Source: Acanthaster planci
Lineage: Eukaryota > Echinodermata > Asteroidea > Valvatida > Acanthasteridae
DNA: 64,000 nucleotides
Reading direction: 5' to 3'
Assembly (NCBI RefSeq): GCF_001949145.1
Contig: NW_019091360.1
Span: 2,459,916-2,523,915 of the forward strand
The translations under genes were made by a program, and so were the position numbers. Each line of letters opens with the position of its first letter. Position 1 is the stretch's first letter. The notes below the pieces were generated by a model. That model was not told the DNA's origin. It saw nothing but the letters and a program-made list of their open reading frames with translations, and did no database searches. Positions 33,480 through 46,700 of this stretch are shown piece after piece.

Positions 33480-35050
33480 TAATTTATTTCCACGTACTAT
33501 ATACGGTAAATTTATGACAAGAAGGAAAATGGTTGTAGGTGGGATTCCATAGAAGCAGTGCTTATCGAGTAGGGATCCCATTACCATCAATACAATAATA
33601 ATGACGAACAATTAACATGATTAAACAAGAAGACAGTAGGACATGTAAACACTAAGTCTTGTAACCCTGTAAGACACAAAAATTAAATGGTATTAAGTAG
33701 AATTTGATTAACCACTTAATAGTTTAGCTTTATATTTATACTTGAATGTTAGTAGGTTCCCTCTGAGATTTTTTATAGAGGTGTCCAGGGAATTCCACAG
33801 CCTGGGCCCTCATGCTTGACTGTATTTTGTGTAAGAGTAGTAGGCCTATGTGCAAAAGAATGATGAAGTTTCATGTGCTGTCTGGTGAAATGATGGTGCA
33901 CTTCTTCATTTTTTATAAACATAGAACAAATGGGATTTAGGTAATTTTTAGTGTTTAACTGGTACCAGCTGAAGGAAATATATCATTTACTTTAAGAGTT
34001 TTGTACAATAAAACAGTAGAGTACTATGGTCAAGGTAGGCGGCTGAGTGGGTCATTCTTAAAACTCTTTTTTGCAGTTTCAGTATTCTATTTGTTAAACT
34101 TGCCCTACAATTACCCCAGGCTAATACCCCATATGATAGATATGGTACAATTTAAGTATTGTAAGGTTTGAATAGTGCATCCTGAGGGAGAAATGGCTTT
34201 AGTTTACATACATGTATTACTCCAATATTTTTTGAAACAGTTGTGCAAATATTATTGATTTGTTTTTTCCGTGAAAGATTCTGTTCAATTTACAGACCTA
34301 GGACTTTGACAATCGGTTTTATCAATTTGTACATCACCAATAAAGATTTCAGGTAATTCGTGATGTTGCTTATTACAAAAGAGCATATAGTTAGTCTTCC
34401 TAATATTAAGAGACAACCTATTTGCTTTAAGTGAGTTTGAAACTGTAGTAAGCTCGAGATTAACATTATAATAAAGAGTATTAATATTAGGGTAACTATA
34501 GAATAGGTTACTGTCATCAGCAAATAAAATAAAGGTAAACAAATCGGAAGATTGAACAAAGTCATTATATATATGGAAAATAAAAGTGGCCCCAGGATGG
34601 ATCCTTGCGGAACTCCATGAAAAACTGTACCCACAGAGGAGTGAGTACCATTAACAGATACAAATTGCTGACGATTTGAAAGGTAACTCCTGAACCACTC
34701 CAAGGCGGTTCCTCAAATGCAATAATCAGCAAGTTTGTTTAGTAGTATATTATGATTGACTGTATCAAAGGCCTTGGAGAGGTCCAGGAATAAACCAGTT
34801 GTAACAGAGGATGCATCTAAATTATTAGGTATTTGATTAATTAGGTGAATGATAGCACGTGAAGTTGAGTGGTTTTCACGGACTCCAAATTGAGAGTCAG
34901 AAATTATGCCTTGTTCACCTAGAAAGTCCATTATACGGTTGTGAATTATTCATTCAAGAAGTTTTGAAAAAGTAGTAAGAACCGAGATAGGCCTATAATT
35001 ATTTACTTGATCACAATTACAACTTTTAAAAATTCCAATGGCCATGCCAT
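33480..35050 (-). mobile_element. Non-LTR retrotransposon (Jockey/CR1-like), 5'-truncated, decayed
   Basis: Read on the minus strand: NYRPISVLTTFSKLLE, then [44 protein letters not shown], and in a shifted frame [12 protein letters not shown] (FADD catalytic box) and [13 protein letters not shown]-terminal region follows near 33700-33900 (VHHHFTRQ, NTVKHEGP). Stops and a frameshift near 34560 show it is inactive. The C-terminus resembles the element at 63686-63960. Confidence 0.85.
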
Positions 35051-37563
35051 GTCATACCATGTACCAGGAGTGCTTGTGGCATTGAACAATGAACATGATA
35101 TGGACACCTGTAGTTATTCCCTATAGTGATCTATTATTAGTCTTCAGAAAGCAAAAACATGTCCAGAAAAGTTCAATTTATATGTAGGTGGGTTTACTTG
35201 GAAAACACTTAGAATTTTTCAGACCAGTCTCATCATAGGGTTTGTGCATGGGGTTTCAAAGTGGCATCCGTAGGAACTCTTTCCGACTTCTTAACTAAAT
35301 ATAGGAATCATTGCATTGAATTGGGAGGCTAAAAGTTTATTAACCTCTCAAGCTCACTTATTGTTACTAAAATATGGAGGGCCTTTGAGAAAGATTCTGC
35401 CAGGATCGAAACGTGAGGCCCTCCATATTTTGAGATTTGTATTTTAGGTCACTGTAGTCAGCAAGCAGTTTGCAGTAGTTTTGTATTTTTTGTAACTTAT
35501 TCTTGAATATGGAGAGTGCTTTGCTACAGCAAAGAATACTGCCAGAGTGTGTACGGTCAAACATAGAGTGCATATTGCCAACCTCTGTAATTCATATTTC
35601 AAACTTATTTTATGTTTTACAGATCTGTGGTGCTGTGTAAAATGAAGGTTGGATGGGGCAAGCATTTGTACACCATTGTACGAAGCCACTGCAGGTAAAA
35701 ATACACGTAGAACTGTAACTGTACGAACTGTGAACACTGTGTACATGTAAGAACAAAATGGAATAGTTATTTCTAACCGTCATATTATACAGGGCAAGAA
35801 AAACATTTCAAATTGAAGCTGCCTGGTTTCTTAGGAAGTAGCAGTAAGCTACACATGAAATTTTTAAGCCCTCTTCAAAATAGATAAGCTGAATGATTCT
35901 CTATGCCTACATGTATGTAATTTAAAGGGATTTTTTACTGTAAACAATGAAAAAAGACAACTTTTGGTTTAAGTTAATTTCATTGGCAAGGTATAGTGTC
36001 TTTGTGATTTTATGCTGATATAAATTTCAATACAGTGTACATGTATGTGATGATGTCTTAGAAGGAAAACCTTCATTCTGCATTGATTTGTAAACAAAGC
36101 AGTGCAGGAACCTGTGACACTTTTTTAGCTGTTCTAAATTTAAATCTATGCTGTTTTGGTGATTCATTGTTGTGTGCCTGTAACACAGCAACACTTTCTC
36201 AGAAATGTGTTCAAAAGTTCTTCGTTCGTAAAAAAAAACACATAAAGTGACCAACATCTTCCCTGCATGACATCATAGGGCAACAGTGCCCCCATTTTCC
36301 CAGAAAAGCAATGATTCTAAAAAGTGCAATGTTCCCAGCATTCAACCCCCAAAATATCAGTAGGCTTTCATACATCAAAGGAAAGTGTTGCACAGAAGTG
36401 CATACAAGAAAATTTATCAATGCAAACAATGCAAAAAGTATGTTCACAATACATGTGCATGTACTTGCCAGCCATGAGGACTTTTAAAATTGTTTCTTCG
36501 AAGCCAAGTACAGGAGTTATTTCTTGATGATGTATATTTTATTTGAATATGGAAAATAGGAAAACAAAAATTCTGCACAATTTAATTTCAGTTGGAAAAT
36601 GGTGGACTTTGAACCCTCCTGTTCAGGCAAATTTTGTAAGTCCATGTAAATCCACATTTGCTACATGTAGTTCAGCCTGTCACCTTGTGAATGTAATACC
36701 CAGAGGTTTTTATTTTGCGCAAGAAATAAAGACCAGAAAACTGTAAAGCCTTTCAGTACCCTTCCACTCTGTTGACATTTAAGCTTAGAAATCACTGTAG
36801 CGTGACAACAGTCTCCACCACAAGAAAAGCCTGCTCCTGTACAGGCTAGCAACGCACAATGAAAAACTGTCAGTAGCGGATTCTCCTATCATCACTCAGG
36901 GCTGCTAAGTCTTGTGTGCACCAATGACTAAACCTAAAATATCAACTCGTTGAGTCATATCTAACCACAGAGGTGTCTGCAAGTTTGTACAACTTTGCCC
37001 ACCTCCCTGGTTCAGTTGAAGTGCTGTGGATGGAAGCTGAAGGAATTCTCCATTTTTTCCCTCTTGCACATACCGCACTTGTTGTAAGAGCACTGTACCA
37101 ACAATGCAAACTTCTTTATTGGTTGTACTGATATTTGTAGAAGAGTAGTTGAAATGTGTTCTAATTTCTTCAAATGCTTTAGAGTAAGTACTGTTAACTT
37201 TGGGTATTTACACGTACATTTATTGATATTCCCTCATCTTAGTTCTTACACTTACATACACGTCCCTTGCGTTAGAGCACTGTGTAGGTTTATCACAATG
37301 TATACATGAATTTGATTGTTATTAAAATTGAGCTTGCTTTTTGAGATGCTGGTAGAAAGTCGTTAAGGACGTGATCCAGAGGTTTTTTGTTATTGCAGAC
37401 AATTTGAATTTATTAAATAACTTCATGTAGTGTCATTCATCATATTAGCACAGTAATATACGTGAAATTACATCTACATTGGAAGTGAAATCCTTGTGTG
37501 TTATTGTCCTTTTCAGCCTGCATTTAGACACTGAGCCGGGCATTGAAACTTGTTTGTTCACAG
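35051..37563. other. Intergenic region upstream of INVS
   Basis: Contains the inverted repeat at 35369-35432 and otherwise AT-rich sequence without a supported exon. The INVS promoter and any non-coding first exon should lie here, but no TATA box or CpG-dense block could be assigned. Confidence 0.5.
35369..35432. repeat. Hairpin with possible ribozyme-like core
   Basis: AAAATATGGAGGGCC and GGCCCTCCATATTTT pair exactly around a loop containing TTTGAGAAAGATTC and GGATCGAAACG. The loop resembles ends of Penelope-like elements that carry hammerhead ribozymes, but the CUGAUGA core is not intact. Confidence 0.5.
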
Positions 37564-37753
37564 ATGAGAAGTGGACGTGTGCACGCAGAACAAGGAATTG
37601 ACATGCCTGCCAGTGACAATGGCCCCACAATGCAACAGCAGCAAGGCATTATGGGATCCAGTGCATCCCTCCAAGGAGGGATAGCACAGAGCACACTCGT
37701 ACATGCTGCTGCTGTCAACGGAGACAAGAGTGCACTTAGTAAACTACTCAACA
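37564..37753 (+). CDS. INVS: INVS first coding exon
   Basis: Starts MRSGRVHAEQGIDM and ends in the first ankyrin repeat (TLVHAAAVNGDKSALSKLL), matching VHAAAVNGDKGALQRL of human inversin. The N-terminal 40 residues are not conserved. Confidence 0.85.
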
Positions 37754-40700
37754 GTAAGTTCTTACCTGTACATGGGGTGCCATCCATTTACATCATAGTT
37801 TTGCGTATTGATAGATCTACGGACTGGATTGTACTTGTAACAAAGGTGAACGAAATATATTCCCCCCATTTCATGTGTGAACCAAATTTTCTTGCATACA
37901 TATTGAGCCCATGTGTAGTGAAGTAAAATAAATCATGCTTATTAATTCCCATAAAACCAAAATGGAATTTGCATCAACACTGTGCACAAATTTAACATGT
38001 GATGCAACACCATACACGTACATGTAGTTTGACGTGGATACTGTTGCAAGCGAGTAAGCTTGTGACTTCGCAAGCTCTCGGACAAGCACTGAGCATACAG
38101 TGTTTGTTGTTATTAATATACACGTTGGGTAAGGGCAAAACCCGTTATATAAAAAAAATACTGTTGTAGCTATTAAAGATGTAATAACCCTACTTCATGC
38201 ATATATATACATGTATATTTGGTACTGTGGAACTGTGGGCGCTCCTGGCAAGTAGCTGACAGTCCAATTTACAGGTGGCATTGCATTGCATTTGTCAAAG
38301 GAGACTCTTGTTTAGTGCTTTCCATCGGACCAGTAGTCTCAGTTATTATCCAGTTCATCAGGCAGGGCCATTCAGCAGCCAGTAGTGCAGATATTATCTC
38401 AGCCCTCACAGTTGCCCCCATTTATACACATGGGTGGAAAGAGGCAAGTGGGGGTAAATAAAGTGACTTAACAAAGGTCAAAATGTGTTGCCAGCTGCTA
38501 AGTTGAACCGTGGACCTCTGACAAGGAGTCACAACTCCTAACCAACAGGCCACTGTCAGCTTCGCCTCCCCATTTGAGTATCACATGTATCCAGCAGTTT
38601 GGAATGATCAACTTTCAGTTGTATGTTTGTGAATGTGTGCACATGCATGCATCCGAAGGCATCTGACAACTGTTCATTTTTACATCTGAGTGATGTTTTT
38701 TCAATGTGCGTGATTCTACATTGACCACAGATAGTCATGATGATATCAATGCTGGGGATCAGTTTGGACGGACTCCACTGATGCTTACTGTACTTGCTGA
38801 CCGACTGGAATGCGCTGAGCTTCTCATTAAGCATGGAGCCAATATCAACAGCATTGACAGTGTTGGGAGGACTGCGTTCCACTGGGCAGCGTACAAGGTG
38901 GGAACCTGTATTTCATTGTTGTCGACTTGATTTGCTGACTTGGACTCAAGTCAAAAACAAATCATACTTTTTTTTAAATTGAGACTTCACTAACAACAAA
39001 GAGACTTGTGCCTTGACTCGGACAAATTTGACGTTTTGATATTACCAACCTAGGAAATAAATACAATCTTGAATAATATCTCTGTGACTTGGCATTTGCA
39101 CAAAAGCTGCCCATACAAAATATCAGCATATTATGATGCAGAACGAGGCAAAGAGGTTAGACCTATTTTGCAAAACAGTTTACAACTGCACCATAGTGAA
39201 CGAGTGAAATGCCACCTTACACAAACTAGAAATGTGTTTGTGGTTCCATCTGAATCCATTATAACCCCAAGATCTCAAACTTTGTCAGATGATATGATAC
39301 AGGCAGCCCTATTGGCACTTCAGTCTCTACTTTTTGGAGAATTACATTTTGAAATGTGATGAGAACTGCAAGATCTTGCTTTTGCTATCATTCAGTGCGA
39401 ACATGTTTAAATGTCATGGACGGTTTTGACATCAGATACATATGGGCTTGAAAAAATGACCTGGGACTTGACTCGACTTGGGAAAAGGTGACTTGTGACT
39501 TGACTTATGGAAAACATTTTTGACTTGTAGAAAAATGACTTAGTTGAAACACTGGTGCATTATCCGTACATGTACACCTTCAGTGGCAAGTAGGGAAAGG
39601 CTAGACTAGACACCTGGCACCTGTGTGAAAGACATCCATTTTCATTAATTGGTTGCACCTGTTCTACATGGATATCATAGGCACAGAAAGCCTCTATCTT
39701 CATGTAGTGTGTCTTGTCCAAGCTACATGTACATGCACATGTACCGTACATTCTGTATAAACTGCCAGTGGAAACCCATATTCAGGAAGTTATTGCCCCA
39801 ACTCTTCCAGGTCCTTCAAAATCCTCTTAGAATTTTTCAGAGATTTTTAGCAGAATCAAGAAAGGAAGAGCTTCAGTAAATAGTTTGATGCACTGTGTCA
39901 GATTGAGGAAAAGATATATGTGATTGATTTCCATTCCTGGGGAGTATTGTCAAGGTAATTTTATGTTAATTTTTTGTCTAACTAAAGGGTAACCTCAGAT
40001 TTTGCAAGCTCCTTCTAGCCAAGGGAGCTAACTGGAGGATAAAAGACAGGGAAGGACAATCGGCATTGCACCTAGCAACTCGCCATGACAACACCAAATG
40101 TCTGATGTTGCTGATTAAACAGCTGGAGCCGGGGGAACAAGATGAACAGGACAATGCAAAGGTGGGAATCATGCTCTATGTACATGGTAAATGTCATAGC
40201 AGTGAGCCAGTCCATTATTTCTAAAAGCCAAGGTCTTTCAGGAACAAAGCACCTGTGTGAGTCAGTGTAGGTTGTGCTGATAGGACAAAAGGTCAAGTGC
40301 ATGTTTAGCCATTCCAAATAGCCTCACACTGAGCATGCACTGTTGGAATACCGAAATGGCTCATTAAGAGAAAAACTGAAAGCATTGATGTTCTCAACAC
40401 AGAAGTAATGAAATGCAGAAGAATTGACAACCTTATACTGGAACCAATAGCAACGGCATGTACATGTACCAGGAACATTTCTGATCTTGATTACAAATAT
40501 AGTTGACTCACAACTCAGTGGGTTAAGAAAAAGGGATTAAAAACTACACTTCATTTGTCATGCACATGTATGTACTTCTTGTGTACCTACTGTTAACTTT
40601 GTACAACGTGTTGCGTAATTTGGAAATCTTTTTTTTCCCCTTCAGTTCCCAGTTGCATGTTTGTAGCAAGTCAGATATTTTGTTGTACTTAATTTGTTGT

Positions 40701-43700
40701 AAATAGAGCAGAATTTTTATTTTCTTGTGAACTTTATTCTCACAGAGGACTGCCCTACACTGGAGTTCTTCCTATGGGAATGAAGAGGCTGTCAAGCTTC
40801 TTATTAAACACGTAGGTATCATTTTGATTGGATACCTAAGGAATCACTTCTATGGTTGAGACTGTCCAATGAAGAAACCAGCTGTCTTTTCTGCCCTGCT
40901 GACAGGGTTCAGTCTAAGCATTAGAATCCATAAATGAGAACACAAGCATTTACTAAGCTGCTTCCTAAAGAGAGTAAAGGAAGACATAGGACTTACGCCA
41001 TCTACTATGACAATTAATTCTTTATCAAATGGCTGAATGGTCACCTCTTGTACTGTATAAAGTTATCATTGTTGAACTGGCTCCAAGTTTACCAAGATTT
41101 TTTGCCCTTTACCAAAGCTTTGGAAACCTGCCTACTACCTAAATAATGTTCATGGTACAGATGTGCCTCAGGTCACAGTGGTCAGTGTCAGCACCCATAG
41201 ACAGTTAACTTGAACCGCAGGTCTCTCAGACATGAATTTATACCTGTCACATTAGTGTTCCAGGTTTTTCAAAGTCCTAAGCCTTGTAGTTCCTTGTCAG
41301 GATTTGAAAAGAAATACACACGTTTTTGTAGCAGTCAGTGGATTGTGTCTTGGTCATTTTCTTGCAGAATTCTAACATTGGCATACCTGACGTTGATGGC
41401 AAGACGCCATTGCATTGGGCTGCGAGTGCTGGTCATGACACGTCTGCCGTCAACACCGTGCAGCTTATACTGGTCAGTTCTGACCTAGTTCTACTATTGG
41501 GTTGACCGCGAACCAGTTTTGTGGATCATAGAACTACTTGTTACCTTTGGAAGAAAACTTTTACATAACAAAATAAGCCTCAGTCATAACATAGATCCAG
41601 GGAAATTCATCATTAGGTTAAATCCCATCACGAGGGGAAGCTGATGTCAATTTTTTGCAATGTATGTCATATTTTGGGGTTTGTTTTTTTTCCTCAGGAT
41701 GTCGGCTTTGTGCCATGCACCCTAGCCGTGTCAAATCAGTGTTTTGAATGTCACTTTAGCTATTAATGGAAGAAACAAAATTGTTTCAGCCCCTTGAACT
41801 TATAAACAGTGTTATACTTGACCAATATCTTTGTATTATGCTTTGTGTAATGAGGGAAAGGGGTCTAAAAAACAGTATTTTGTGCAGATTTACTTTGTGG
41901 ATAGCCCCCTTTGTAGGTGTAGTTTATTTGTAATGACAATTCACTTGTCATTGGTCTTACCAGGAGACAGAGCCCAGTGTGATCACGTGGCAGGACTACG
42001 AGGGTCGGACTGCCCTGCATCTGGCTGTTGCCCAGGGCAACGAGACCATAGCCAAGCAGCTAATCAACTTCCAGGTGAGTTTGATTTTAATGGAATGAAG
42101 CACTCTGACATAAATCATTTACAGAAACTTCAAAACAACATTGCCTGGATTATATTCACACAACCCAAACACTGCTATTCGTCACCACTTCTACAACAAC
42201 TACACTGGTTACCTGTTCAAAAACGCATCATCTTTAAAACAGCCGTCAATGTATATAAAGCTCTAACTGGCACACATCCTCAATACATAACCAACTCTCT
42301 TGATCTCAGCAAACCTAACCGAAGTAACCTCCGCTCAAAACACAACCTAAAAATACCACGTACATTCAAAAAGTAGGAGATAGGGCTTTTCTGTTGCTGG
42401 ACCCAGATGCTGGAACTCGTTACCTCTTAGTATTCGTAACTGCAACTCCCTACAACAGTTCAATTGTAAACTTAAATCTCATCTGTTTCCACTCTAGGTT
42501 TTGGTCATCTGCTCCCACTAATTTTGTCTTAGCACGTGGTTTACTTTCCTGCAGTTGCTTTTTTCCCAGCGCATTGAAACCTTCAGAAAAATGCGCTGTA
42601 TAAATTATTCTAGTAATTTTTATTAATAATGAACCATGCAGAGAAATTGATATGTAAAGTTCAAGGGTTTGCACTCTGTTGCCGGCATTCAAGCATCAAG
42701 TGTGCATTAGATTCAGGCAAAGCTAGTTATTGTGAACTAAAGGAATTTTTATCTCCAGGTTTAACAGAATTAGGCAATATAGAGCAAGTTCAAGCAATTA
42801 GAATAATTTGACCATTGCCATTTCTGTCAGTTGCCTCTCGCCAAGGCAAGCATTTTTCATAAGTTGGTGGTCATTTTTTTGTAAGACAAATTTTAGAGGA
42901 GGACAGAACAAAAAGGATTTTCTATGGTCTTAAGAAAAACAAATAAGGGTCTTCAAGTAGTAGGGAAGAATTAAAAAAGTTTTGTCCAAAAATGGAAAGA
43001 AAAAAAAGAGGTATCCCTTTCCACTAGCGCTAGCCACCAAGGACCACAGTACACAAAATTGAAAGTGGGGACTTGGCCATTAGTCAGACAGTGGAGCAAA
43101 AAAGAATTTTTGTTTTATATTTATATCGGTTAATTGTTGGTCAGCGGATCCGAGACTTCTCAACATAAAAAATGTTATTTTTCCAGTTTTGAATCTGGAT
43201 GTTGGTGGATCCAAGCACCAACTTAAAGTCTTGCCTTATATGCACTGCACACACAGTACTGCTCCACTCACATGACAATAGTCAAACCGTTTTTGTGAAT
43301 CCTATCGTCACTCAAATACTCACATTTTGCCTTTGGTTGCCTCTCCCCTTGCGTTCGCGGTCTCTATGCTCTTCTGCAATTATTTTCATGTCAAAGGTTC
43401 ACTCTGTACTCACACGTAATTACCTAAAAGGCTAATGATAACCTAGCTGTGTAACTGTGCCCAGAACCTGGTTCCAATATTGTCAAAACGATAGTCCAAC
43501 CTTCCATCGTTCCAGTGATACAGGTCAAACTAAAGTTAATCATAATTATCACTGGAACTTGCTCATACTGCTCAGGCTTTTATTTCTGCTCTTGCCACCA
43601 GTCTCAGATGAAAATTAATTGTTGAATTATTGAAATGTTAGTTGCTGTCAAAATAAGGCTAGCAAAATGAAAAGAGACAAATGGCAAATATTGCTCATCT

Positions 43701-46700
43701 GTCACTCCTAAAGGATTTTTGTGAAGAGCCTTTCCTAAGCATTCAACTTATACCACCCACACTACCCATGTAGAAACCTATTAGTATGATCACTTCCATT
43801 GCATTTATAGTTTCATGGGGCATCAAGCATGACAACAGGTGCATTGTTCTTAAATTACCTTGCTTTTTTGTGAAATACTGATCTGTCTCATTGAAAGAAA
43901 GTTATCCTCTCCTCATTGAGATTCTGAGAGTGAGTTAGGGAGCATCTAAAAATCAGGAACATTCCCATTCCGTTGGACCCTTCACCACTGTAAGGCTAGC
44001 GTTCTATCGTTCCACTTTGTGCATAGATCGTTCTAGGTAGCGTTCCGTTGGGAATGCATGTTCTCAGCGGAAGGGTCCAGCTGTTACATTTGCAATCAGG
44101 AAGGAAGATTTCTGGCATTCAGTTTTTAGACCCCATGTCTGAAGCATGGCAGCCGTGGCACAGCATTTTGTGATCTACTCCTCATGAAGGTTAACTTTTC
44201 TCCTGTTTTTGTTGTTTCCATTTTCACCATGACATATAACTTACCATACAATAATTTGGGAATATTTCTGGACACCGGTAATTTTATTGTTTTAATGTTA
44301 TTGTCTGTACCCGCGAGTGTTTTACTCATCGTCAGGCTTGCGTGGTAGAGGGGTTTATCATGGCATTGTTTCTGTGCAGAAGTAGTCCATCATATCATAA
44401 ACAATTTGGAAACGTAACCTGTGATTGAAGGGGTGTGGGAAGAGGTCTTTTAAAATCACTAGAAAGGTTGAACGACATGACTGAGGCAAATAAGCAATTA
44501 AGGTATTGAAGCCTACAGCCCAGTGATACAACATATATTCTCCATGCAGTCAGCAGGTATTGCTTTCCACTTTTGTATCTCAGTCAAAAGCAAAATATCC
44601 GTATCAGATTAACAAATTTGCCACATCATATTTCCATCTTCAGTTTAATTCCAATTCTTATTCAAAATTAAGCTTATCATAAAAGCAAAGTAGTTTACCT
44701 ACACTCGTTTGTCTTGGCAGGCTCTGTTTTGGGACATTGGGCTGAGGTTAGTACATGGGAGATATAAAGCTACCCGAATGAGGATGTTCCAACAGGAACG
44801 CGTGTTCCCGTCGGACTGTTCTCACAAATGAACACAGCATTCCAGGTGGAACGCGACTGGACGGCCGACTGTTTCGGAATGAGAACACGGCATTTCAATG
44901 TGAACGTTCCGAATTATGAGACGCTCCCTTAGTTTGTGTTTTCTAATTTTTTGTTGTTGTTGGCTTAGACAAGCTTGGTGAAGTGCAATGTGTCAGTTCT
45001 AGACAACATGTTCCGCACCCCTCTACACTGGGCAGCAGTACTTGGCCACACCCATATTGTGGACCTTTTGCTGGATGCAGGTGCCAATGTGACCAGCTCA
45101 GATGCTAACGGGGCAACACCCCTGCATTATGCTGCACAGAACAACCATGCTGTAAGTAAACAAGAAAAACAAATTGAAGTAATTATTGTGACTTTATCAC
45201 CATTACTAATAGTATGCTGCTATGCGTCACTGCTCATTGCATCAATATCAGTATTTTCCACACACTTGTACGAGGGCTATGCTTTGCAACCTCATATCCA
45301 AAACCTGTCTGTTCACGTCTTGAGCTGGTTTAATTGTGGATCAGGTACTCGTAATTAACATCACAAATTAATTAGTAAAACGGAGAGCTTACTAGGCAAG
45401 TTGTAAGGTTGGTTACAAGTGCTCAACTCTATAAGCCCCAAGCAGGACCAAGAGATGGCACAATTTTCCTAGCAACAGAGGCTCCTTTGTTGGGAACTGC
45501 ACTTCGCAGGTTCAAGGTGTTTCTGCTTAAGGCAGATAATTTGGAACCTGTTCCAGGTTTGAACAGTCAGGCACTTAGGTACGTCTACCTTGTTTTGATG
45601 TTTTGCTCTGTCCAAATCTGGCTGACATTGTACATTGTGCGGAAAAAGACAAATGTATGTGTACTACTGTGTGAACTGAGCATAATTGACCAAACTGATA
45701 TAAGTGCTGTATGGTGTTTGTTCCATTAGGATACGGTGGCAGCTTTTCTGAGTCGTGATGGCATTACGGATGAGCCAGACCTGGAGGGGCGGACCGCACT
45801 GATGTGGGCTGCTGGCAAAGGTGCTGATGCCGTGATTGTACGCATGGTTGACATCAGCCAGCCGGACATCAATGCTACAGATAAAACGGGTGCAACAGGT
45901 GAGCTGCATGTAGTGGAATGTCATCAAACGAAGTCAGAATGTCACATGACCACACAATTTTTCTGAGATAAGTCACCACAGTAGTAGGCAAGCCTTTTGG
46001 TCAGCAGCTGTATACAGAATCAATTTCTCAGCAAGTGTTATGAGGGACCATAGAAGTATAACACAGGGGACCTGTGCAATGGAATATTGTGTAAATCTTC
46101 CTACCATTTTTTGGTTATTTGACATATCTCCATCTCAAGATTTTGATGAGATTTTCTCTGCTGATATTGAGCCTGATGAAGTAATCATTACATAGTGGGA
46201 AAAGATTTGCAACTTTCTATGGGCCACACACCATATGTCTCCAATAATTTTCATTTTTTTTAACTTCTCTCTGCAGCCTTACATGCGGCAGCTATGTGTG
46301 GCCATCCAAGCACAATTCAAGTACTTCTAGAGGTAAGACATTCGTAATCATTACTCCAAGGGGTGTTTTTGCTGGAATGTAACGTCAGTCCTGTAAAATC
46401 CTCCAGCTGCCTCCATGTGAAAAGTGGATATAGCTTCAGTCCCTTAAAACCTTGATTATTTCTTAGATGTGTTCATTGGAGGATTACCCCTGTCGTAATC
46501 ATTCAAAGCCTCCAACAGTTCCCATAAGTGTGTTGAGGCAGTTGGAATAGTATCCTAGAGCAGTGCGGATGATGTCAGGTTCCTAAATTTATGCATGGCT
46601 GAGCCTGTGCAGCACAAGGCCCAATACTTTGATGGAGTGCATCATTCAAAATTAGCTTCAAGTTTCTGTGTGACAGTTTCAATCCTATAAAATCTTTCCA

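Noticed and set aside
35369-35432. Confident hammerhead ribozyme call
   Set aside because: The CUGAUGA core is not intact, so only a resemblance is reported.
36905-37093. Minus-strand exon of 62 codons upstream of INVS
   Set aside because: No splice sites in a suitable phase and no recognisable motif; probably chance.
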